Positions 7,655-12,458 of a DNA stretch of 12,672 bases are shown piece after piece. The notes beneath the pieces were generated by a model. That model saw only the letters and a program-made list of their open reading frames with translations. It did not search any database and had not been told where the DNA came from. A program made the position numbers and the translations under genes. Each line of letters begins with the position of its first letter. Within the stretch, counting starts at the first letter, position 1. Origin of the DNA: an uncultured Spirochaetales bacterium (GTDB lineage Bacteria > Spirochaetota > Spirochaetia > Sphaerochaetales > Sphaerochaetaceae). The DNA lies in NCBI GenBank assembly GCA_947306375.1, contig CAMZGJ010000016.1, positions 1 to 12,672 on the forward strand, in the 5' to 3' direction.

Positions 7655-8275
7655 TTACAGACCGTATTTTGCCAGGTCCACCCTGCCGTCAACAACCTCA
7701 ATGCCTTCGGCTTGCAGAAGATGTGCCTGTGCACCTGCACCGCCGAATGCAAACTCGCCTGAAAGCTCGCCTTTTGAATTCACAACCCGGAAGCATGGAA
7801 TTGTTTCCGGATCAGGGTTTCTGTGCAGGGCATTTCCCACTGCCCTGGCCATTTTTCTGTCGCCGGCCATTTCGGCAACCTGTGCATATGTGGCAACACG
7901 GCCGTAAGGGATTTTCTTAACTGCCTCATAGATTCTCTTTGAGGGATTATCTGCTATCAGATTGTAGCTGTCCTGAATCATTATTTTTATAACACTCTCC
8001 GGAATTGTGCCGTCAAGGATTACTGTGTTCCAGTGTTCCTTGTTCTGATGGTAGGCAGGGAGAACGGAGTCATAGGAGTCTCTCCATAAGCAGGCTTTAT
8101 CAGGGTTTGCCTTCAGATTGAGATTGATATAGCCGTTTCTTTCATACGTCCACAGAAAGGCTTTGTTGTTTTCCCTGAAGCGTACCAGCTGCCAGTTGTT
8201 GTCATGGAACGGGGCGTCAAGGTAAGTGTCCGGAAAGGACAATCCATATTCCAAAGCCTGCTCTCGTGTTTTCAT
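7655..8275 (-). CDS. YjbR (MmcQ)-MGMT-like fusion protein with altered PCHR motif
   Basis: A two-domain protein. Residues 1 to about 108 are a YjbR/MmcQ (double-wing CyaY-like) domain, seen in FPDTYLDAPFHDNNW, NGYINLNLKANPDKACLWRD and HWNTVILDGTIP. Residues about 112-206 are an O6-alkylguanine-DNA alkyltransferase C-terminal domain, with helix-turn-helix region YGRVATYAQVAEMAG (124-138), arginine finger RAVGNAL (144-150), the active-site segment IPCFRVVNSKGELSG (159-173) and FGGAGAQAHLLQAEGI. Cys161, the alkyl acceptor, is present, but the His of the canonical PCHR(V/I) motif is Phe162. The usual alkyltransferase N-terminal domain is absent. It probably binds DNA and senses or repairs alkylated bases, but whether it can transfer an alkyl group is open. 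The ATG at 8275 has a modest GAGG site; the gene follows tRNA-Leu and its terminator. Confidence 0.88.
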   Translation of the reverse strand: MKTREQALEYGLSFPDTYLDAPFHDNNWQLVRFRENNKAFLWTYERNGYINLNLKANPDKACLWRDSYDSVLPAYHQNKEHWNTVILDGTIPESVIKIMIQDSYNLIADNPSKRIYEAVKKIPYGRVATYAQVAEMAGDRKMARAVGNALHRNPDPETIPCFRVVNSKGELSGEFAFGGAGAQAHLLQAEGIEVVDGRVDLAKYGL

Positions 8276-8314
8276 AATACCTCACCGCCAAAAATACCCA
8301 AGGCTATATGAACG

Positions 8315-8369
8315 GAAAAAGCCGGTGGGCTGGTAAATATCGCATATTTACGCCAGTCACCGGCTTTTG
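8315..8369 (-). terminator. Long hairpin terminator after tRNA-Leu
   Basis: Outer arms AAAAGCCGGTG (8317-8327) and CACCGGCTTTT (8358-8368) are perfectly complementary. The inside folds further (CTGGTAAATA against TATTTAC-GCCAG with a 2-base bulge) around a short TCGCA loop. The minus-strand reading ends CACCGGCTTTTTCC, giving the U-tract. It starts immediately after the tRNA 3' end and can work in both directions. Confidence 0.85.
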
Positions 8370-8370
8370 A

Positions 8371-8454
8371 TGCCCAGAACAAGACTCGAACTTGCACAAG
8401 ATTGCTCCCACTAGGACCTGAACCTAGCGCGTCTACCAATTCCGCCATCTGGGC
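8371..8454 (-). tRNA. tRNA-Leu (anticodon CAG)
   Basis: A complete 84-nt cloverleaf. The acceptor stem GCCCAGA/TCTGGGC is perfect and the discriminator is A. The D arm contains GGCGGAATTGGTAGACGCG, the class-II Leu form. The anticodon stem-loop is CTAGG-TTCAGGT-CCTAG, giving CAG. A long variable arm follows, then the T arm with TTCGAGT. CCA is not encoded. It decodes CUG. Confidence 0.97.
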
Positions 8455-8474
8455 ATTGCTTTTCAGCAAGGAAA

Positions 8475-8503
8475 ATCATACAGATAAGCCCTGTTATTGT
8501 CAA
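8475..8503 (-). promoter_or_regulatory. Sigma-70-type promoter of tRNA-Leu
   Basis: On the minus strand, TTGACA (8503-8498), a 17-base spacer and TATGAT (8480-8475) form a near-consensus promoter. Predicted initiation is about 14 bases before the tRNA 5' end. The -35 box contains the TGA stop codon of pspF. Confidence 0.8.
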
Positions 8504-9489
8504 GAAACGCCGGCAGTACAGGACGGATGCTTTTTCAGAAGGCCCCTGAGTTGGTCATATGAAATGTTCAGCAGTACCGCTGCGCGCTTTCTGTTGCCTC
8601 CCGACCGGGCAAGGGCCCTTCTCAGATAGTCTTCCTCTATGCTGTATTTAACCTCTTCAAGGTTATCCAGCCGCCCGGGCTCCGGGTTCTGTACTTCCCC
8701 GGTTGGGGACTGAGCATAGGCTACCGGGCTGTAGGGGCTTTCAAAGGGGTTGAGTTTTATCTCCTTTATCTCGCCTCCTCCGCTTTTGTACACTGCCCTT
8801 TCAACTGTGTTCTTGAGTTCACGCACGTTGCCGGGCCAGCTGTAGTGCATAAGGACATCCTGGACTTCCGCAGAGAAATACGGAAGATCAGTGTAGTTGC
8901 ACTCAATGGCCATCTTCTGCGCAAAGAAGGAGGCAAGCTCAAGGATATCGTCGCCGCGGTAGCGCAGCGGCGGGATGTAGAGCACTTCAAAGCTCAGTCT
9001 GTCCAGCAGGTCCTGCTTGAATCTGCCCCGGCGCACCAGGTCCGGAAGGTCTGCGTTGGTGGCCCCTATTATGCGCACGTCCGTTTCGTGGGTGACCGGG
9101 GAGCCTACGCGCTCGTAGGTGCCGTATTCCACTACGCGCAGCAGTTTTTCCTGGACGTTGAGCGGGATGAGCCCTATTTCATCAAGAAAGAGCGTGCCGC
9201 CTTTGGCCTCTTCAAAGCGGCCTTTTCTTGCTTCCGTTGCGCCGGTGAATGCACCTTTTTCGTGGCCGAAGAGTTCTGTTTCAATGAGCGAGGGAGGCAG
9301 GGCTGCGCAGTTTACCGTGACCAGATTTCTGTCCCAGCGCGGAGACAGGTAGTGGAGCCTTCTTGCGGCAACTTCCTTTCCGCACCCACGCTCACCTATG
9401 ATCAACACGCTTCTGTCCACCACCGCTGCCTTTGCAAGGGCGTTCTGGAACTCCATGAACACTTCCGAGCTTCCTATGCTGTTGTCCAT
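8500..9489 (-). CDS. pspF: PspF, sigma-54-dependent activator of the phage-shock operon
   Basis: An AAA+ enhancer-binding protein without an N-terminal sensor domain, as in PspF. Seen: Walker A GERGCGKE (32-39), the sigma-54-contacting loop GAFTGA (79-84), Walker B GGTLFLDE (97-104), the [10 protein letters not shown] arginine-finger region (156-165), WPGNVREL (218-225), and a Fis-type helix-turn-helix at about 297-319 ([22 protein letters not shown]). In E. coli, PspA inhibits PspF by contacting Trp56 in a YLSSRW loop; the equivalent Trp52 in YLSPRW is present, suggesting the same control. The ATG at 9489 has GAGGAGA upstream. It is divergent from pspA and shares the intergenic region containing the sigma-54 promoter and inverted repeats. 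Length (329 aa) matches the family. Confidence 0.93.
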   Translation of the reverse strand: MDNSIGSSEVFMEFQNALAKAAVVDRSVLIIGERGCGKEVAARRLHYLSPRWDRNLVTVNCAALPPSLIETELFGHEKGAFTGATEARKGRFEEAKGGTLFLDEIGLIPLNVQEKLLRVVEYGTYERVGSPVTHETDVRIIGATNADLPDLVRRGRFKQDLLDRLSFEVLYIPPLRYRGDDILELASFFAQKMAIECNYTDLPYFSAEVQDVLMHYSWPGNVRELKNTVERAVYKSGGGEIKEIKLNPFESPYSPVAYAQSPTGEVQNPEPGRLDNLEEVKYSIEEDYLRRALARSGGNRKRAAVLLNISYDQLRGLLKKHPSCTAGVS

Positions 9490-9505
9490 ACCTGGTCTTC
9501 TCCTC

Positions 9506-9564
9506 AGTGGTGTATTATACCACTTATTAGGAGAATTACCACGTTATAGTGGTATTTTTACCAC
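9506..9564. promoter_or_regulatory. Putative PspF enhancer (UAS): cluster of TACCAC/GTGGTA half-sites
   Basis: Five half-sites in 59 bp. Dyad 1 is AGTGGTGTATTATACCACT (9506-9524; only one interior pair breaks the symmetry). Dyad 2 is TACCACGTTATAGTGGTA (9537-9554). Its right half is reused in the perfect palindrome GTGGTATTTTTACCAC (9549-9564). The cluster lies about 90-150 bp upstream of the expected pspA start, the normal enhancer distance for sigma-54 activators. Dyad 1 also overlaps the pspF -10 box. Binding by PspF is inferred from position and symmetry. Confidence 0.75.
9511..9522 (-). promoter_or_regulatory. Extended -10 promoter of pspF inside dyad 1
   Basis: On the minus strand, TGGTATAAT is an extended -10 element (TGnTATAAT), with the perfect hexamer TATAAT at 9519-9514. 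No good -35 box sits 17 bases upstream, as is common for extended -10 promoters. Initiation would fall near 9507, giving a leader of about 18 nt that contains the GAGGAGA site. The hexamer is inside the first inverted repeat, so a protein bound there should block pspF transcription. Confidence 0.6.
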
Positions 9565-9627
9565 AAAAGTGTTGGGTTTTTGTCCGCCAACGGCCTTTTT
9601 CGGGCTTCTTTGCAGGTTTTTTCCAAG

Positions 9628-9645
9628 TTGGCACGCTTTCTGCTA
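9628..9645 (+). promoter_or_regulatory. Sigma-54 (RpoN) promoter of pspAC
   Basis: TTGGCACGCTTTCTGCTA matches the -24/-12 consensus TGGCAC-N5-TTGC with one mismatch (CTGC). The invariant GG (9630-9631) and GC (9642-9643) are correctly spaced. Expected initiation is near 9655, leaving a leader of about 45 nt before pspA. Confidence 0.9.
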
Positions 9646-9699
9646 TATGGTTTGCACAGACAAAACAGAGCGGGGTTTCCCGCATGCAGGAGGCAGAAA

Positions 9700-10359
9700 A
9701 TGAACATTTTCACAAGATTTGTAGACTTAATAAATTCAAACATAAATTCCTTCCTCGATCAGGCGGAAGACCCCGAGAAGATGATCAAACTTGTAATCAG
9801 CAAGATAGAGGACACCATAGTGGAAATAAGGACCAGCTGCTCTGCCTCAATGGCCGCAAAGGCCCGTGCCGAGCGCAGCATGAACGACCTTGAAGCTGAG
9901 GTCTACCGCTGGACCGAGAGGGCCGAGAAAGCCGCTGCAAAGAACCTTGACCAACTTGCCCTCGAGGCCCTGGCCGAGAAAAAGAAGGCCCTTTCCAAGC
10001 TTGACGCCCTGAAGGATGAGGCCGCCAAGTACGAGAAGATGATCAACGGCTACAAGGAAGACATTCACAAGCTGGAGGAGAAACTTGCCAACGCCCGCAA
10101 CAAGTACGAGAAGATAAAGGCCCAGGCCCAAGCCGAGCAGCAGGCCCGCAACGCCGAGAAGCAGTTCAGCCGCGCAAACTCAGGCTTTGACCGCTACGAC
10201 CGCATGGAGGAACGCATAGACCGCATGAACGCAGAGCGCCAGTCCCGCCAGACCACCGCCGAGACCGAGCGCAAGTTCCGCGAGATGGAAGAAGCGGAAG
10301 AGCTCCAGAAGGAGCTCGATGCCCTCAAGGCAAAACTCAACAAAGGAGGAGAAAACTGA
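9700..10359 (+). CDS. pspA: PspA, phage shock protein A (IM30/ESCRT-III family)
   Basis: A peripheral inner-membrane protein that stabilises damaged membranes and, in E. coli, restrains PspF. It starts with the family's amphipathic helix and signature (MNIFTRFVDLINSNINSFLD, then QAEDPEKMIKLVISKIED) and continues as nearly unbroken charged coiled coil to residue 219, as expected for PspA (about 220 aa). The C-terminal half is rich in Glu, Arg, Lys and Ala. The ATG at 9700 is chosen because AGGAGG lies 6 bases upstream and the conserved N-terminus begins there; the open frame reaches further upstream through the sigma-54 promoter. Its TGA overlaps the pspC ATG by one base (TGATG). Confidence 0.95.
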   Translation: MNIFTRFVDLINSNINSFLDQAEDPEKMIKLVISKIEDTIVEIRTSCSASMAAKARAERSMNDLEAEVYRWTERAEKAAAKNLDQLALEALAEKKKALSKLDALKDEAAKYEKMINGYKEDIHKLEEKLANARNKYEKIKAQAQAEQQARNAEKQFSRANSGFDRYDRMEERIDRMNAERQSRQTTAETERKFREMEEAEELQKELDALKAKLNKGGEN

Positions 10360-10703
10360 TGAGAACTGACAGATTCTACCGCTCACCTAATGCAGACATT
10401 CTTGGTGTCTGCCACGGTTTTGCCGAATGGCGCGGCCTCCCCGTCCAGGGAGTCCAGCTCGGGGTTGTTATTCTTGCCCTGTGCACCGCCGTCCTCCCCT
10501 GCATGATTGCCTACTTTATCCTGGCCGCAATCCTGCCCGTAAGACCCGAGGATTATGAGTACTCTTTCCGCAGCCGCAGGGCCTCCCGGTACTCCGGCAG
10601 ACGCAGGAAGGAGTTCACGGATTATGATTATGAGGAAATGAGGCGCAAGGCCCGCAACAACAACGAGGAAGACTGGGAAGAGCGCTTCCGTGAAGCAAAC
10701 TGA
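10359..10703 (+). CDS. pspC: PspC-domain membrane protein
   Basis: Residues 1-60 form a PspC domain: FYRSPNADILGVCHGFAEWRGLPV matches the family's RS--N--I-GVC-G-A---G signature, followed by a hydrophobic hairpin or helix (about 31-60). In enterobacteria PspC is the inner-membrane sensor that draws PspA away from PspF. Here the tail (about 62-114) is highly charged and cytoplasmic-looking: an Arg/Ser-rich stretch (RSRRASRYSGRRRK), then an acidic-basic stretch (DYDYEEMRRKARNNNEEDWEER). No pspB follows. It overlaps pspA by one base, so the pair is translationally coupled and driven by the sigma-54 promoter. Confidence 0.88.
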   Translation: MRTDRFYRSPNADILGVCHGFAEWRGLPVQGVQLGVVILALCTAVLPCMIAYFILAAILPVRPEDYEYSFRSRRASRYSGRRRKEFTDYDYEEMRRKARNNNEEDWEERFREAN

Positions 10704-10712
10704 CAGTCAGCC

Positions 10713-10754
10713 AATGGTCCCGAAGAACCGCGTTTGTGGTTTTTGGGTACCATT
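10713..10754 (+). other. Long imperfect hairpin after pspC
   Basis: AATGGT at 10713-10718 pairs with ACCATT at 10749-10754. The stem continues through CC and AAGAACCGC against GTGGTTTTT with two mismatches and two G-U pairs, about 17 of 19 positions pairing, around a GTTT loop. No U-tract follows (AGCCCC), so it is more likely an mRNA 3'-end stabiliser or a processing site than a simple intrinsic terminator. Confidence 0.5.
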
Positions 10755-10778
10755 AGCCCCGGGTTTGAGCCTGCTCCG

Positions 10779-10857
10779 GTATGCTTAAAACAGGGAAAAT
10801 GGGAAAAATAAGCATATAAGTATGCTTCAAAACTCAGAAAATCAAAAAATAAGCATA
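10779..10857. repeat. Two 38-bp tandem units, each an inverted repeat
   Basis: Units at 10779-10816 and 10820-10857 both start GTATGCTT and end AATAAGCATA, with A-rich interiors of similar sequence and a TAA linker between them (period 41). Within each unit TATGCTT/AAGCATA are inverted arms about 22 bases apart, and adjacent arms of the two units also pair (AAGCATA-TAAG-TATGCTT). They lie between the psp operon and the duplicated tRNA-Pro end. Function unknown. Confidence 0.65.
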
Positions 10858-10868
10858 CAGGATCAATT

Positions 10869-10905
10869 AAAAGTGAGAGGGTACCGATGTACCCCCTCAC
10901 TTTTT
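10869..10905 (+). terminator. Strong bidirectional terminator downstream of pspC
   Basis: AAAAGTGAGAGGGTAC (10869-10884) pairs with GTACCCCCTCACTTTT with one mismatch, around a CGAT loop, and ends in five T at 10901-10905. It is the likely end of the pspAC transcript. The opposite strand also has a T-tract. It is related in layout to the tRNA-Pro terminator at 11023-11063, as part of a duplicated segment. Confidence 0.8.
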
Positions 10906-10922
10906 CGGGCAGACTGGACTCG
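10901..10922 (-). repeat. Duplicated 3' end of tRNA-Pro
   Basis: TTTTTCGGGCAGACTGGACTCG is identical (22 of 22) to 11059-11080, which is the T-loop/acceptor 3' end of tRNA-Pro plus adjoining bases. Homology stops at 10923. The copy lies downstream (minus-strand sense) of the intact tRNA, 158 bp away, and is also preceded on the plus strand by a related terminator hairpin. The arrangement is that of an attachment-site duplication or a decayed tandem tRNA. Confidence 0.8.
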
Positions 10923-10935
10923 CCTTTTGCTCCCG

Positions 10936-11006
10936 GAAGTCCGCAAAAAGCCGTCCTCACTGCACAACCCTCACCGGTTCGGCTTGTGCTTCAGCGTTCG
11001 GACTTC
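10936..11006. repeat. 71-bp palindromic element (REP/MITE-like)
   Basis: Bounded by perfect 8-bp inverted arms GAAGTCCG (10936-10943) and CGGACTTC (10999-11006), with inner arms GCACAA (10962-10967) and TTGTGC (10984-10989) extended by CTG/CAG with a 2-base bulge. The nested symmetry suggests a foldable element. On the minus strand it reads as a short peptide ending AEAQAEPVRVVQ. It may be a dispersed repeat of this lineage; copy number cannot be judged from one window. Confidence 0.6.
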
Positions 11007-11022
11007 TCGCCAGAATACTGCT

Positions 11023-11063
11023 AAAAAAATAAGAGAGGCACTTGTTGTACCTCTCATATTTTT
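11023..11063 (-). terminator. Terminator of tRNA-Pro
   Basis: GAGAGGCAC (11033-11041) and GTACCTCTC (11047-11055) form a stem with one wobble pair around a TTGTT loop. On the minus strand it is followed by TTATTTTTTT. It begins directly after the tRNA 3' end, and the opposite strand also offers a T-tract. Confidence 0.8.
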
Positions 11064-11136
11064 CGGGCAGACTGGACTCGAACCAGCGACCCCAAGTCCC
11101 CCAGACTTGTACGCTAACCACCTGCGCTACTGCCCG
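11063..11136 (-). tRNA. tRNA-Pro (anticodon GGG)
   Basis: A complete 74-nt cloverleaf. The acceptor CGGGCAG/CTGCCCG is perfect and the discriminator is A. The D stem is GCGC/GCGT. The anticodon arm CAAGT-CTGGGGG-ACTTG gives GGG. The T arm is GCTGG-TTCGAGT-CCAGT. CCA is not encoded. It decodes CCC/CCU. Confidence 0.96.
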
Positions 11137-11148
11137 ATTGCGATAGGC

Positions 11149-11154
11149 ATTATA
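11149..11154 (-). promoter_or_regulatory. -10 box of tRNA-Pro promoter
   Basis: A perfect TATAAT on the minus strand, 12 bases before the tRNA-Pro 5' end. No clear -35 hexamer is seen at 17 bases; the upstream region is A-rich. It is back-to-back with the tatD promoter candidate. Confidence 0.5.
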
Positions 11155-11173
11155 TAACAAATACTTTTTTTAT

Positions 11174-11181
11174 GGTATAGT
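11174..11181 (+). promoter_or_regulatory. Extended -10 promoter of the tatD-tcdA operon
   Basis: TGGTATAGT starting at 11173-11174 fits TGnTATAnT. Initiation would fall about 4 bases before the ATG at 11192, so the mRNA would be leaderless or nearly so. This agrees with the lack of any Shine-Dalgarno sequence there. Confidence 0.45.
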
Positions 11182-11191
11182 TTTTTTCAAG

Positions 11192-11785
11192 ATGTTTGAT
11201 TGTCACTGTCATTTTGTTACAGACAACGCCGTCTGCTTTTCTGCGGAGCTGCTGCCGGACAGGATAGAACTTCCTGTGCAATATGAACTTATCTCATCTT
11301 CAGAGGCAGGGCTTGATGCCAGGTACAATGACAGGATTCCCATGGAAAAGCAGGTAAAAATCCTCTGCGGAATACTGGAATATGCAAAAAAAGAGGCAAT
11401 TCCGGTGAGTCTTCACTGCGTCAGGGCAACGGGACTCATGCTTGACGTTATAAGGAAAACCGGCTTTGCAGAGGGCATGCTCATGTGGCACGGCTTCACG
11501 GGTTCAAAAGAAACAGCGTCCGAACTTGGGAAGCTGGGAGTAATTGTCTCAATAGGGCCCAGGTATCACGGGGATGTTAAAGCATTGTTTGAAGCAAACG
11601 GACGTCTTGTGCTTGAGAGTGACTATGAGGGAACAAGCAGGGCCGAGCATGAACAGATAATGATAAGGCACTACAAAAGGTGCGCATCTGAGCTTGGAAT
11701 GAGCATTAAGGAATTGGAGGAACACTGCCGTGAGACAGCAAAGGCTTTTACGGATTACAAGACTGCTGGGACAGGAAAAAACTGA
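11192..11785 (+). CDS. TatD-family metal-dependent hydrolase, compact
   Basis: A 197-residue member of the TatD amidohydrolase-like TIM-barrel family (metal-dependent DNases or deoxyribonuclease-like hydrolases, usually about 260 aa). All expected metal ligands can be placed: His5 and His7 (DCHCHF), Glu38 (SEAGLDARY, the family GEIGLD site), His75 (SLHCVRA), His100 (WHGFTGS) and Asp144 (LESDYEG). The shortening is between the HxH motif and the Glu: about 30 residues instead of 80-90, so the second strand/helix units are largely missing. No ribosome-binding site precedes the ATG. The end of the gene overlaps tcdA by 56 bases. A TatD-like fold is secure; the substrate is not. Confidence 0.88.
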   Translation: MFDCHCHFVTDNAVCFSAELLPDRIELPVQYELISSSEAGLDARYNDRIPMEKQVKILCGILEYAKKEAIPVSLHCVRATGLMLDVIRKTGFAEGMLMWHGFTGSKETASELGKLGVIVSIGPRYHGDVKALFEANGRLVLESDYEGTSRAEHEQIMIRHYKRCASELGMSIKELEEHCRETAKAFTDYKTAGTGKN

Positions 11786-12458
11786 CAGACTGGGCAGGAT
11801 GCATGTTGCCGTGGTGGGGCTGGGTGCAGTGGGCGGTTTCTGCCTTGAGGCTTTGGCAAGAAGCGGTGTGGGAGAGTTTACCCTTGTGGATTTTGACACC
11901 TTCTCTCCTTCCAACCTTAACAGGCAGATACTTGCACTTCAGTCCACACTGGGAAGAAGCAAAGCTCAGGTTGCCGCAGAGCGTCTGAGAGATATAGGCG
12001 ATGACATGGTTGTTCATGTGATTGATGATGCCGTGTCAGAGAAAAATGTACAAATAATAGTTGAAGACAAGGATCTGGTGGTTGATGCAATTGACAGCGT
12101 GGATGCCAAGTGTCTCCTGCTCAAAACGTGTGTAGAGAAGAACATACCGGTGGTCTCATCCATGGGAGCCGCTCTGAGAACGGATATTTCAAGGATAAGG
12201 ATTGCAGACCTTATGGATACAAAGGGCTGCCCGCTTGCAAAGCAGGTGCGCACAAGGCTCAGGCATGAAGGTATAGGAAAAGGCATTGAGGTTGTTTTCT
12301 CAGATGAAGAACCGGCGCAGAACGCGCCGGCTACTGAGCAGGAGATTGAGGAGTCTGGAGACGGGACATTGCGCAAGGTGCTGGGAAGCATGCCAACGGT
12401 AACCGGCATGTTCGGACTGACCCTTGCCCACCTTGCACTGGGTAAACTTATCTCCTGA
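11730..12458 (+). CDS. tcdA: tRNA threonylcarbamoyladenosine dehydratase (TcdA), ThiF/E1 family
   Basis: An ATP-dependent enzyme that cyclises the t6A37 modification of ANN-decoding tRNAs to ct6A. The nucleotide-binding motif GLGAVG (30-35), acidic strand end LVDFD (52-56), NRQI (64-67), DAIDSV (119-124) and the late GKGIEVVFSDEEP segment match TcdA (E. coli CsdL/YgdL) better than ThiF or MoeB, and the N-terminal RITRLLGQEKTDRL is the TcdA-type entry. The GTG at 11730 is preferred: GGAGG lies 9 bases upstream inside the tatD gene, and the family N-terminus starts there. It is slightly shorter than E. coli TcdA (242 versus about 268 aa). Translation is in a different frame from tatD across a 56-base overlap, so the two genes are one operon. 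Confidence 0.9.
   Translation: MRQQRLLRITRLLGQEKTDRLGRMHVAVVGLGAVGGFCLEALARSGVGEFTLVDFDTFSPSNLNRQILALQSTLGRSKAQVAAERLRDIGDDMVVHVIDDAVSEKNVQIIVEDKDLVVDAIDSVDAKCLLLKTCVEKNIPVVSSMGAALRTDISRIRIADLMDTKGCPLAKQVRTRLRHEGIGKGIEVVFSDEEPAQNAPATEQEIEESGDGTLRKVLGSMPTVTGMFGLTLAHLALGKLIS

Noticed and set aside
8272..8469. 65-codon minus-strand frame across tRNA-Leu
   Set aside because: It translates the tRNA (MAELVDALGSGPSGSNLVQVRVL) and its terminator, a well-known false-positive pattern.
8845..9549. 234-codon plus-strand frame opposite pspF
   Set aside because: Antisense to the highly conserved AAA+ domain and running through the enhancer; no domain recognised.
10779..10857. Possible CRISPR-like array
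   Set aside because: Only two units, with internally paired ends and related rather than unique interiors; no cas genes nearby.
10628..10960. 110-codon minus-strand frame between pspC and tRNA-Pro
   Set aside because: It reads through the tRNA-Pro fragment, two terminator-like hairpins and the tandem repeats, and is antisense to the pspC end.
10957..11160. 67-codon minus-strand frame across tRNA-Pro
   Set aside because: It translates the tRNA itself (VQVWGTWGRWFESSLPEK) and the palindromic element; typical false gene over a tRNA.
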